DNA of 64,000 nt from AC-32 sp963755635 (GTDB taxonomy: Bacteria > Actinomycetota > Thermoleophilia > Gaiellales > Gaiellaceae): assembly GCA_963755635.1 (NCBI GenBank), contig CAVWKS010000036.1, positions 496,001 to 560,000 on the forward strand. Direction: 5' to 3'. The position numbers and the translations under genes are program-made. The notes below the pieces were generated by a model that saw only the letters and a program-made list of their open reading frames with translations, made no database searches and had not been told where the DNA came from. This document shows, one piece after another, positions 39,149 through 46,136 of the stretch (its first letter is position 1; each line of letters opens with the position of its first letter).

Positions 39149-39733
39149 GTGACGAAGCGGACCATCCGGTTACTCGCGGCCGTCGGCGTGCTCGCCGCCG
39201 CCGCGGCCGTCCCCGCGAGCGCGGCGGTCGCCACCTCGAACCTCGGCTCGCGCCCCGACCAGACGTTCGTCACCAACGGCCAGGTGAAGACGATCGTCCG
39301 GAACGGCGACACGATCTACGTCGGCGGGCTCTTCCAGCAGGTCGGGCCGAGGACGGGCCCGGGCGTGGGCATCGATGCGGCCACCGGCGAGAGCCAGGGG
39401 CTTCCCGAGGTGAGCGGCGGCGCGGGCCAGGTCCACGCGGTGGCGGCCGACGGCTCGGGTGGCTGGTACCTCGGCGGCGACTTCCATCGGGTCGGCGGAG
39501 TACCCCGCTCCAACATCGCCCACATCCTCGCCGACGGGAGCGTCGACCCCGGCTTCGATCCGAGCGCCGACGCCCAAGTCCAAACCCTCGCGGTCGCCGC
39601 CGACGGGAAGGTCTACGCCGGGGGCTGGTTCACGCACATCGGGGGTGCGGACCGCAACTACATCGCCGCGCTCGACTCCAGCGGCAAAGCGACGAGCTGG
39701 GACGCGCAGGCAGGCAGCGGAACCGGGTGCTGA
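39149..39733 (+). CDS. secreted delta-60-repeat (propeller-like) protein, truncated
   Basis: 194 residues with a signal peptide (TIRLLAAVGVLAAAAAVPASA) and about three delta-60/DUF5122-type repeats (VKTIVRNGDTIYVGGLF, VHAVAADGSGGWYLGGDFHRV, VQTLAVAADGKVYAGGWFTHIGG). Such proteins normally run to six or more blades and 400-1000 residues. Here the frame stops right after DAQAGSGTGC, and the following bases encode the end of a PASTA domain in another frame. A deletion joining two distant parts of a longer gene, plus a frame change, would explain this. The remaining protein is probably non-functional. Confidence 0.65.
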   Translation: MTKRTIRLLAAVGVLAAAAAVPASAAVATSNLGSRPDQTFVTNGQVKTIVRNGDTIYVGGLFQQVGPRTGPGVGIDAATGESQGLPEVSGGAGQVHAVAADGSGGWYLGGDFHRVGGVPRSNIAHILADGSVDPGFDPSADAQVQTLAVAADGKVYAGGWFTHIGGADRNYIAALDSSGKATSWDAQAGSGTGC

Positions 39734-39816
39734 AGCAGGGCCCGAAGGCCGGCGGGCGCTTTGCGGCCGGGCACAAGGTCGCCCTGGTGGTCGGCAGGGG
39801 CCCGCGGAAGCGCTAG
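39712..39816 (+). pseudogene. orphan C-terminal PASTA-domain fragment
   Basis: In the frame ending at TAG 39816 the sequence reads NRVLKQGPKAGGRFAAGHKV and then ALVVGRGPRKR, the last strands of a PASTA domain of the kind found at the C-terminus of secreted actinobacterial proteins. It has no start of its own and overlaps the end of the truncated propeller gene. Confidence 0.55.
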
Positions 39817-39829
39817 CATCGCGCCCGCG

Positions 39830-40036
39830 ATGGAGGACGGTCACCTGCAGCAGCGCACACATCTCCGCTTCGTGTGGACGACGAACGGCTACGAGCTGCG
39901 CGAGCGGGAGGGCGACGCGCCCGGCCTCGGCGAAGAGGTCGACGAGGACGAGACCCGCCTGCGCGTGACGAAGGTGGCGCCCTCCCCGCTCCCGGGAGAC
40001 TCGCGCCGCTGCGTCTACCTGCAGCCGCTCACCTGA
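39830..40036 (+). CDS. hypothetical 68-residue protein
   Basis: A short soluble protein from ATG 39830, with WTTNGYELREREGDAP and a basic/acidic centre (EEVDEDETRLRVTKV). I do not recognise the family. A TAGCAT -10-like element lies ten bases before the ATG, suggesting a leaderless transcript. The gene overlaps the convergent flavoprotein gene by eight bases. Confidence 0.45.
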   Translation: MEDGHLQQRTHLRFVWTTNGYELREREGDAPGLGEEVDEDETRLRVTKVAPSPLPGDSRRCVYLQPLT

Positions 40037-41036
40037 CCGCAGACTCCGCGGCCACGAGGCCGAGCACGAGCGCCTGGGCCAGGCCGCTGGCGTAGCCGCC
40101 CGTCGCGATCCCGCCGGCGTCCACGCCCGCGGCGAACAGCCCGTCGGCTCCCACGACGCGCGCGTTCTCGTCCACTCGCAGCCCGCCCTGCGTGTGCGTG
40201 ACCGCGGCCGCGACGTGCAGGCAGAGCTCGCCGTACTCCTCGACGATCGTCCCGCCCGCCTCGCGCAGGCCGGTGACGCGCGGGTCGTCGCGCCGCTCGT
40301 CCGAGACGCAGAACCAGGCGGTGCCGCCCGGCCGGCGCGCGATCGCCTGCGCGAGGTCGCTCTCGTGCCAGGCCGGCGGCCCGGGGAAGAACTCCTCGCC
40401 GTCCTCGTCGACGACGCGGGCCTCGCCGCCCCAGAGCTGCGAGAGCCGGACGTAGTCGCTCTCGTCGATCCGAGCCGGCGGGGCCGGCATCGCGCGGCCG
40501 TAGAACTCGTCCATGTCGCCGGCGAGCTCGGCGCCGCGGGCGCGCGCGAAGTCGAGGCCGTCGCCCTCGCTCCACGGGTTCGAGCGGACGAGGAGGCCGT
40601 GCTCCCGTGCGAGGCGCACCGGGAAACCGCCCGTGGCGAGCACGAGCGGCGGCTCCGCTTGCGACGGGAGCGGCTCGTTCAGACGGATCTCGCCGGCCGC
40701 GCGCACGAGCGCGTCGGTCAGGCCGCGCGGCTCGAAGCGCTTGCCCGTCGTGCGCGGGTTCGGCGTGTCCTCCCAGACGATCTCCGGGCCCAGCGAAACG
40801 AGCCAGGCCAGCGCCTCGTCGAAGCGGTCGTGAATCAGCCGCTGCAGGTGCTCGTCCCCACCCGGGCACTCCCGGCGGAAGTCCTCGAACCGCTGGTAGC
40901 GCCAGACGACGCAGCTGGAGAGCAGCATCGAGCCGCCCGGGCGGCTGCCCTTCTCCAGCACGACCGGCTCGGCGCCGAGCTCACGGGCGCGTGCGGCAGC
41001 GACGAGGCCGGCCATGCCCGCGCCGGCGATCAGCAC
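40029..41036 (-). CDS. FAD-dependent oxidoreductase, fumarate-reductase/ketosteroid-dehydrogenase-like
   Basis: A 335-residue flavoprotein. The FAD fingerprint LIAGAGMAGLVAAARARELG begins at residue 2, GSRPGGSMLLSSCVVW follows, LVLATGGFP is the mid-domain FAD loop and FAAGVDAGGIATGGYASGL the C-terminal one. This is the FAD_binding_2 architecture of fumarate reductases and 3-ketosteroid dehydrogenases, though shorter than most (450-560). GTG 41036 overlaps the TAG of the upstream VOC gene, so the two are coupled and may act in one oxidative catabolic step (inference). Confidence 0.8.
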   Translation of the reverse strand: MLIAGAGMAGLVAAARARELGAEPVVLEKGSRPGGSMLLSSCVVWRYQRFEDFRRECPGGDEHLQRLIHDRFDEALAWLVSLGPEIVWEDTPNPRTTGKRFEPRGLTDALVRAAGEIRLNEPLPSQAEPPLVLATGGFPVRLAREHGLLVRSNPWSEGDGLDFARARGAELAGDMDEFYGRAMPAPPARIDESDYVRLSQLWGGEARVVDEDGEEFFPGPPAWHESDLAQAIARRPGGTAWFCVSDERRDDPRVTGLREAGGTIVEEYGELCLHVAAAVTHTQGGLRVDENARVVGADGLFAAGVDAGGIATGGYASGLAQALVLGLVAAESAVR

Positions 41037-41755
41037 TAAGTCAGGGAGAAGCTGGGCTTGTGCTCGACGTACTCGACCTTGACGCGCTCCGGGCCCCAGA
41101 CGAAGACGGCGTACGTGTTGGGCGCGTCGACGATGTCCGCGATCTCGAGACCGAGCTCTTTCGCCTCGGCGATGTGCTGCTCGGCCGACTCGACCTTGAC
41201 CGCGAGGTGGTTCAGCAGCGGCCGCTCGGGGTCGCCCGGCTCACCGTCGTGGAACTCGACGAACGCGCCGCCGACCTCGACGCGAGGTGCCTTGGATGGG
41301 CCCGCGGGAGCGGCTTCGAAGCCGAGCCGGGCGTACGCCTCCGCGGTCTCGGCGGGCGAGGTCGACCAGAGCGCGACGTGGTCGAGGTCGTACTCGACGT
41401 CGGTCGGCGCCTCGACGAGCCCGAGCCGCAAGCCTTCGCTCACGTCGAAGTAGATCTCGCCGTCGCGCGAACGGTCGACGGTCAGGTCGTCGCCGAGGTC
41501 GCGCTCGGCCTGCTCGAGGCTCGACACCCGCAGCGCCACATGCTTGAGCGCTCCCGGTTCACGCGGCCCCTCCTCCGCGAAGAGCGTCAGCTTGCCCCGC
41601 CGCGCGTCGGAACCGACCAGCGTGAACTTGTCCGTGCGGTCGACCACGTGCATCCCGACCCGCTCGGTCAGGAAGCTCGCCATCGTGTCCCGGTCCGCCA
41701 CCCAGAGGGCGACATGGTCGAGCGTCTCGGGCGTCACGCCGGCCAGGATATCCAT
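41036..41755 (-). CDS. two-domain VOC protein, extradiol-dioxygenase-like
   Basis: A 239-residue protein with two VOC modules: LDHVALWVADRDTMASFL to residue 110, and YDLDHVALWSTSPAETAEAY to the end, with NHLAVKVESAEQHIAEAK and VKVEYVEH. This layout is that of type I extradiol ring-cleaving dioxygenases and glyoxalase-like proteins. His in LDHVALW and Glu in KVEYVEH could supply metal ligands. Substrate unknown. It is coupled to the flavoprotein gene downstream. Confidence 0.75.
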   Translation of the reverse strand: MDILAGVTPETLDHVALWVADRDTMASFLTERVGMHVVDRTDKFTLVGSDARRGKLTLFAEEGPREPGALKHVALRVSSLEQAERDLGDDLTVDRSRDGEIYFDVSEGLRLGLVEAPTDVEYDLDHVALWSTSPAETAEAYARLGFEAAPAGPSKAPRVEVGGAFVEFHDGEPGDPERPLLNHLAVKVESAEQHIAEAKELGLEIADIVDAPNTYAVFVWGPERVKVEYVEHKPSFSLT

Positions 41756-41758
41756 CGG

Positions 41759-42094
41759 CTACTTCCTGCGGTCGACTGCGCGCTGCAATTGCTGCTTGTT
41801 CATCTTCGAGCGGCCCGAGATGCCCATCCGCTTGGCCTCGTTGTAGAGCTGCTCCTTGGTGCGGCCGCGCTCCCGGCGCGTGCCCGAGCGGAGGCCTCCG
41901 CGTCGGCCGGAGGAGATGTCTCGGGTCGACGAGCGCGAGCTCTCCTTCGCCTCGCCTGTGCGGGCACGCTCCTTGTTGACGGTGCGCGCGGCGATCTCCT
42001 TGGCCCGCTTCGTCGAGCGGCCCTGCTTCTGCTCGCTCTCCTTGACGTGCTCGTACTGACGTTCGCGCTTGTTGCTCCAGGCCTTCTGTGGCAT
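41759..42094 (-). CDS. small very basic protein with C-terminal Rho-N-like helix (actinobacterial, often annotated plasmid stabilisation)
   Basis: 111 residues, strongly positively charged, beginning MPQKAWSNKRERQYEHVKES, with an Arg/Ser-rich linker and a C-terminal helical segment KEQLYNEAKRMGISGRSKMN that resembles Rho N-terminal or SAP-type nucleic-acid-binding modules. Homologues are common in Actinobacteria and have been labelled plasmid stabilisation proteins without good evidence. A GAGGAGG site precedes ATG 42094. It probably binds nucleic acid. Confidence 0.65.
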   Translation of the reverse strand: MPQKAWSNKRERQYEHVKESEQKQGRSTKRAKEIAARTVNKERARTGEAKESSRSSTRDISSGRRGGLRSGTRRERGRTKEQLYNEAKRMGISGRSKMNKQQLQRAVDRRK

Positions 42095-42153
42095 TCGAAT
42101 CCCTCCTCGGTAGGTTCGAGGAACGGGGTGCCCGCGGGCCCGGTTTTTAAGCG

Positions 42154-43392
42154 TTACTCGAGCGGCTCGTTCTGGACGTTGTGCTCGGTCGCGTACTCGT
42201 CGGTGAGCTTGTTGATCACGTCAGCGTCGCCGTAGGCGTAGTTGATCTTGACGAACGCCTCCCACTTCGCCGGGAGCGCGTCCTCCGGGAAGATCGCCTC
42301 GACCGGGCATTCCGGTTCGCAGGCGCCGCAATTCCGAGTCAGGATTCCGCCCCCGAGCGTGAACGAGTGCTTATCGGGCACGACCGCGCAAAACGTGTCG
42401 TGCTCTTCCTGCTCCGGCCGTTCGACATCCATGACTCGCCAATACGTTTCGCGCGTCGCCAGGTAGAGCCACCGAATTGGCCGACTCCGCACACCGTAGT
42501 TCGTCTCGCGATTGCCCTCCTCGCCCGAGCCGATCGGGATGAATCCAGCGTAAGGGGCGACGGATTCCACCCAGGCAAGCGCCTCGTGGTCGATCGAGCG
42601 AAGCCGCCATGAGCCGGCCTTGACGGGATCGCCGTCCGCAGCGAGCCAACCGTCGATGAAGCCCGCGATGTATTCGGCGTCCCCGTCCGTGGGAAGCACC
42701 TGCTTCAGGTTCACCGGCGCACGCACGACGCCTGTCCCCGCGTAGCCAGGATGGATGTCGACCGAGGGCCAGAAGTGGACGTCATCGAAGAAGTCTTTGT
42801 ACCTCGCTGCACGCTCGCCGAAGAGCGCGACGTAATGCACGTGGTCGCCCGACCGGACTGCCTGTCGATTCCAGCTGCCGTCCCCGAAGACGAGACCATG
42901 GAGAACGCCCAGTCGGTAACTCTCGTTCTCTCGCTTCGGCTGATGCCTCATCGCCGGGACGAAATCTCCGACCCCGAGGCAATCGGTCCGGTCGCCATCG
43001 GCGAGATACCACGAATGTGTTGGCGTTGCCCAGATCGAGCGCCGGAACCGCGAGACGTTCCGCGTCGTCAGCCGCGTCCCGCCGTAGCGGTCGCGCTCCT
43101 CGAACGCGGGAGCCAGCTCGAGCTTGACGAGCGGCTTGCGACGGAAGCGCTTGACGACCGCCGGCCGGAAGCCGTCGTCGGTGAGGACCCGAACCGCCTG
43201 GTTCTCGAGCTCCTCGAAGGTGCGCAGCCCGTAGCTCGTGAAGAGCTGCTCGGTCGGAGCGAAGCAGTCGATGCACTCCTCCGGATCGATGATCAGGATC
43301 CGCTCGAACTCGTGGATGCAGTCGACGGGGCAGACGTCGACGCACGAGAGGTCTTTGATGTCGATGCAGGGCTCGGCGATGATGTACGTCAC
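42154..43392 (-). CDS. 7Fe ferredoxin (FdxA-like) precursor interrupted by an intein
   Basis: The 412-residue precursor contains a 100-residue ferredoxin split in two. Residues 1-42 (MTYIIAEPCIDIKDLSCVDV and PEECID) and 355-412 (starting CGACEPECPVEAIF) join into a perfect [3Fe-4S][4Fe-4S] ferredoxin. By analogy with Azotobacter FdI, mature Cys9, 17 and 50 would hold the 3Fe cluster and Cys21, 40, 43 and 46 the 4Fe cluster. Cys43 is the intein +1 residue, so neither cluster can form before splicing. The spliced protein would carry electrons in the cytosol. GTG 43392 is the start, six bases downstream of the pseudo-receiver gene. Confidence 0.93.
   Translation of the reverse strand: MTYIIAEPCIDIKDLSCVDVCPVDCIHEFERILIIDPEECIDCFAPTEQLFTSYGLRTFEELENQAVRVLTDDGFRPAVVKRFRRKPLVKLELAPAFEERDRYGGTRLTTRNVSRFRRSIWATPTHSWYLADGDRTDCLGVGDFVPAMRHQPKRENESYRLGVLHGLVFGDGSWNRQAVRSGDHVHYVALFGERAARYKDFFDDVHFWPSVDIHPGYAGTGVVRAPVNLKQVLPTDGDAEYIAGFIDGWLAADGDPVKAGSWRLRSIDHEALAWVESVAPYAGFIPIGSGEEGNRETNYGVRSRPIRWLYLATRETYWRVMDVERPEQEEHDTFCAVVPDKHSFTLGGGILTRNCGACEPECPVEAIFPEDALPAKWEAFVKINYAYGDADVINKLTDEYATEHNVQNEPLE
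42331..43266 (-). mobile_element. intein with LAGLIDADG homing endonuclease in the ferredoxin gene
   Basis: 312 residues between Asp42 and Cys355 of the precursor. Block A starts CFAPTEQLFTSYG with catalytic Cys1; block B is WATPTHSW; the endonuclease motifs are LGVLHGLVFGDGS (161-173) and YIAGFIDGWLAADGD (241-255); block F is TFCAVVPDKHSFTLGG; block G ends ILTRN, then Cys+1. The penultimate residue is Arg (353), where most inteins have His. Both endonuclease motifs keep their acidic residues, so homing activity may persist. Base composition is visibly less GC-rich than the flanking exteins, consistent with acquisition by transfer. Confidence 0.92.
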
Positions 43393-43398
43393 GGCGGG

Positions 43399-43713
43399 TC
43401 AGTCTACTGACGCGATCAGCTCCCGGACGAGGTCCCCGACGCGCTCGTTCAGGGCCGATTTGGCGACGACCTGATCGAAGCCGGCGGTGTGCGCGCGGCG
43501 CAATCCGGCGGTGTCGGTGTGGTTCGTGAAGCCGAGGAGCGGGATGTCCGGATACGCGTCCGCGACCTCGTCGGGGTCGATGCGCGAGACGTCGCAGATC
43601 ACGAGCTCGGGAGGATCGACGCTGTCGGTCGTCGTCAGGCGGTGCTCCGGGAGCAACCCTTCGAGCTTCCCCCGGAAGAACACGTCGACCCCCGCCAGCA
43701 GGATCGTCGCCAC
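43399..43713 (-). CDS. stand-alone receiver-like (CheY-fold) protein
   Basis: 104 residues with the alternating strands of a receiver domain: ILLAGVDVFFRGKLEGLL, ELVICDVSRIDPDEV, LLGFTNHTD and QVVAKSALNERVGDLV. The phospho-acceptor position (ICDVS) retains an Asp, the Thr (GFTNH) and Lys (VAKSA) are present, but the N-terminal acidic pair is missing (AGVD), so it may be a pseudo-receiver. It lies just upstream of the ferredoxin gene on the same strand, and may be co-transcribed. Confidence 0.65.
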   Translation of the reverse strand: MATILLAGVDVFFRGKLEGLLPEHRLTTTDSVDPPELVICDVSRIDPDEVADAYPDIPLLGFTNHTDTAGLRRAHTAGFDQVVAKSALNERVGDLVRELIASVD

Positions 43714-43739
43714 ACGTCAAAGGTAACACCCTCCACCGC

Positions 43740-43745
43740 TAGGAT
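43740..43745 (+). promoter_or_regulatory. -10 element of a leaderless transcript before the Rieske gene
   Basis: TAGGAT stands seven bases before GTG 43753, with no ribosome-binding site between them. Spacing matches the other leaderless candidates in this window. Confidence 0.5.
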
Positions 43746-43752
43746 CGAGGCC

Positions 43753-44058
43753 GTGACCCAGTTCGAGACAGTTGCCCGGCTGGACGAGCTCGAGCCAGGA
43801 TCGCTCGCGTGCGTGCGGCTGGGTGAGGAGGATCTCGCCCTGGCGCGCGTCGGGGACGACGTCTACGCGGTGCAGGGACACTGCATCCACCTGCAAGGGC
43901 CGCTCTGCGAGGGGCGTCTGGAGGGCCACGTCCTGAGCTGCCCGTGGCACGGCTGGCAGTACGACGTGCGCACCGGCGAGAACGAGTTCGACCGCGCGAT
44001 CAAGCTCGAGACGTACCCCGTGCAAATCGAGGACGGCGAGGTCCGGGTCGCAACCTGA
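43753..44058 (+). CDS. Rieske-type [2Fe-2S] ferredoxin
   Basis: 101 residues forming a single Rieske domain. The cluster-binding boxes are CxH in VQGHCIHLQGPLCEG and CxxH in LSCPWHGWQYDVRTGE, with the usual spacing of about 17. It has no signal or membrane helix, so it is a soluble carrier of the dioxygenase-ferredoxin or NirD type. Electron partners are not evident, but the 7Fe ferredoxin lies next door on the opposite strand. Confidence 0.9.
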   Translation: MTQFETVARLDELEPGSLACVRLGEEDLALARVGDDVYAVQGHCIHLQGPLCEGRLEGHVLSCPWHGWQYDVRTGENEFDRAIKLETYPVQIEDGEVRVAT

Positions 44059-44080
44059 GCTCGCGCGAGGCCTCGAGCTG

Positions 44081-44380
44081 ATGCGCCGAGGCGAGTACTT
44101 CACCGCGCACGAGGAGCTCGAGAACGCGTGGCGGGCCGCGCCTGCCGAGGAGCGCGATTTCTTCCAGGGCCTCGTCCACGTCACGGTCGCCTGGTACCAG
44201 GCCGGCCGAGGGAACCGTGTCGGCTGCGAGCGCCAGCTGGAGAAGGCGGCGCGGCGGCTCGGCCCGTACTCGCCCGAGCACCGGGGCGTCGACATCGCGT
44301 CGATCCTGCGGCAGGTCACGGACGCAGCGGCCCTCGCGGCGGCCGGCAACCTGGCGCTGCCTCCGCTAGAGCTGGCCTAA
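44081..44380 (+). CDS. DUF309 protein
   Basis: 99 residues with the DUF309 signature: GEYFTAHEELENAWRAA and DFFQGLVHVTVAWYQAGRGN. The family is a small helical bundle with conserved His, Glu and Trp; its function is unknown. It begins 22 bases after the Rieske stop, so the two are probably co-transcribed. Its end overlaps the convergent ccdA gene. Confidence 0.8.
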   Translation: MRRGEYFTAHEELENAWRAAPAEERDFFQGLVHVTVAWYQAGRGNRVGCERQLEKAARRLGPYSPEHRGVDIASILRQVTDAAALAAAGNLALPPLELA

Positions 44381-45076
44381 CCCGACCGTTTCCAGCACGC
44401 GGTGGAGGAAGACGTTCAGCCACCAGTCGCGATGGAAGAAGAGGAGCAGGCCGAGCACGACGAGCGTGAGGCCGCTCGCGATCCGGATCCAGACGTAGTG
44501 GTCGCGCACCCAGCGGAAAGCCGACATCGCGTGGGTGAAGGCGATCCCGATCAGGACGAACGCGGCGGTGATCCCGAGCGAGTAGGCCGCGAGCAGGACG
44601 ATCCCGCGGACGACGGTGCGCGAGTCGGCGGCCAGCGCGAGGATCGCTGCGAGCGTGATTCCGACGCACGGCGCGGCGCAGACGGCGAACGCGCCGCCCA
44701 GGAGGACACGCGAGCCGCTCGCCCGCGCGCGGGTCGCTGCGGTTGGCGCAAACATCCGCTCCGGCCACGGCAGGAGTCCCGCGAACGCGAGGCCGAGCAC
44801 CACGAGCACGAACCCTGCGACCTCCGCCTGGCGCTCGTTCGAGAGGGCTCCGCCGATCGCCGCGGCCCCCGCGCCCAGCACGACGAAGACGACCGTGAAC
44901 CCGAGCGCGAACGGGACGCTCGCGACGACGACCCGGCGCGCGACCCCGCGCTCCCCAAGCCGCCCGACCTCGACCGCGGAAACGGCCGACAGGTAGCCCG
45001 GCACCAGCGGGAGCACGCAGGGAAACGCGATCGAGACGAGCCCGGCGAGGAACGCGAGCGGGATCCGCTCAGCCAT
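44366..45076 (-). CDS. ccdA: CcdA/DsbD-type thiol-disulfide membrane protein
   Basis: 236 residues with six transmembrane helices. The redox cysteines are in FPCVLPLVPGYLS and CAAPCVGITLAAIL, the standard CcdA pair on opposite sides of the membrane. CcdA passes electrons from cytosolic thioredoxin to periplasmic thioredoxins that keep apocytochrome c or heme-binding cysteines reduced. It overlaps ccmH upstream by eight bases and completes a ccmG-ccmH-ccdA operon. Confidence 0.9.
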   Translation of the reverse strand: MAERIPLAFLAGLVSIAFPCVLPLVPGYLSAVSAVEVGRLGERGVARRVVVASVPFALGFTVVFVVLGAGAAAIGGALSNERQAEVAGFVLVVLGLAFAGLLPWPERMFAPTAATRARASGSRVLLGGAFAVCAAPCVGITLAAILALAADSRTVVRGIVLLAAYSLGITAAFVLIGIAFTHAMSAFRWVRDHYVWIRIASGLTLVVLGLLLFFHRDWWLNVFLHRVLETVGLGQL

Positions 45077-45533
45077 CGAAGCGCGCCAGCTCCTCGTCGA
45101 GACGGCGCTCCACCTCCGGATCCAGCGGCTTCCCGTTCAGCGCGGACGCGCGCTGGGGCAGCTCTGGCCGTGGACGGCTCCAGCGCCGTGCGAGCACCGC
45201 CATCGCTCCCGCCGCAACGATGAGGCCGATCGCCGGCAGGAGCCACGCGAGCCAGCCGAAGCCGTGCCGCGGCGGAGCCGCGAGGATCTGCGGCCCGTAC
45301 TGCGCGGCGAGCTCGCGCTTGATCTCCGCTGCCGAGGCGCACTGGCGGACGCGCCGCTGGATGAACCGCTTCACCTGAGCCGCGGCCTCCGAGTCGGACT
45401 GCGCAATCGTCTCGCCCTGGCAGACCGGGCACATCACCTGGTTCTCGAGGCTCGCGAGCGACGTCTTCGGAGTACAGGCCGCCGCCGGCGCGGCCAGCGC
45501 CAGCGCCGCCACCACCGCCACGAGCCACTTCAC
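45069..45533 (-). CDS. ccmH: CcmH/CycL cytochrome c maturation protein
   Basis: 154 residues: signal peptide (VVAALALAAPAAAC), CcmH domain with redox motif MCPVCQGETIAQSDSEAA, KRELAAQYGPQIL, and a C-terminal membrane helix (WLAWLLPAIGLIVAAGAMAVL). It reduces or presents apocytochrome c for heme ligation. GTG 45533 overlaps the ccmG stop. The heme lyase genes ccmF/ccsB are not in the window. Confidence 0.9.
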   Translation of the reverse strand: MKWLVAVVAALALAAPAAACTPKTSLASLENQVMCPVCQGETIAQSDSEAAAQVKRFIQRRVRQCASAAEIKRELAAQYGPQILAAPPRHGFGWLAWLLPAIGLIVAAGAMAVLARRWSRPRPELPQRASALNGKPLDPEVERRLDEELARFDG

Positions 45534-46072
45534 GTCTTGAGCGCCTTCTCGATCCCGCGCCGCAGATCCGCGGTCGAGACCTGGCCAATCACATGTGCGA
45601 CGACGCGGCCACGCGGGTCGACGAAGAACGTCTCCGGTAGGCCCGTGAGGCCCCACGCCGGCCACATCGTGTCGCGGCTGTCGTGTACGAGCGGGTAGCT
45701 GAGCCCGTACTTCCGCATGAATCCGCGCGCATCGCCGGTGGGCTCGCGGACGTCAACGCCGACGATCGTCGCCTTGCCTGCCCAGTCGCGCGACGCGGCC
45801 TCGAGCGTCCCGGCCTCCTTGTTGCACGGGTAGCACCAGGACGCCCAGAAGTTGAGCACGACCGGCTTGCCGCGCAGCGACGCGAGGCTGAGGTCGCCGG
45901 GCCCGTCGAGTCGGCGAAGCGTGAAATCAGGCGCCGCCACGATCTTTCCCGATCGGAGCTTCGACGCCACGCCGCTGCTGTCGTGCGCGACCTTCCAGAT
46001 CAACAGCGCGAGCAGCGCGAGCACGAGCCCCACCGCGAGAGCCTGCGCACCCAGTCTCAGACGCGCGCTCAA
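45530..46072 (-). CDS. CcmG/ResA/DsbE-like membrane-anchored thioredoxin
   Basis: 180 residues: N-terminal membrane anchor (ALAVGLVLALLALLIW) and a thioredoxin fold with active site NFWASWCYPCNKE and cis-Pro region LPETFFVDPRGRV. It keeps the CXXCH cysteines of apocytochrome c reduced, using electrons from CcdA. TTG 46072 follows a GGGAGCGG site. It is first in the ccmG-ccmH-ccdA operon. Confidence 0.9.
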   Translation of the reverse strand: MSARLRLGAQALAVGLVLALLALLIWKVAHDSSGVASKLRSGKIVAAPDFTLRRLDGPGDLSLASLRGKPVVLNFWASWCYPCNKEAGTLEAASRDWAGKATIVGVDVREPTGDARGFMRKYGLSYPLVHDSRDTMWPAWGLTGLPETFFVDPRGRVVAHVIGQVSTADLRRGIEKALKT

Positions 46073-46082
46073 GCCCGCTCCC

Positions 46083-46103
46083 GGCGCCGGCGTAGCCGGC
46101 GCC
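46083..46103. terminator. GC hairpin between the L,D-transpeptidase and ccmG genes
   Basis: GGCGCCGGC-GTA-GCCGGCGCC is a perfect nine-base stem. On the plus strand CCTTTTTGAG follows within 12 bases. On the minus strand it follows the transpeptidase stop by about 33 bases. Confidence 0.5.
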
Positions 46104-46136
46104 TCCGCTCCTTTTTGAGCTCCGTCAAGCCTACGC

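Noticed and set aside
42154..43392. Ferredoxin fused to an unrelated enzyme or a chimeric assembly
   Set aside because: The two ferredoxin halves join without loss or gain of a residue, and the insert has ordered intein blocks starting with Cys and ending in Asn before Cys, which a random fusion would not produce.
46083..46103. Reading the hairpin at 46083 as a REP element
   Set aside because: It has nine-base arms with a centre unlike the RAYT-linked hairpin, and a T-rich tail, so a terminator is the simpler reading.
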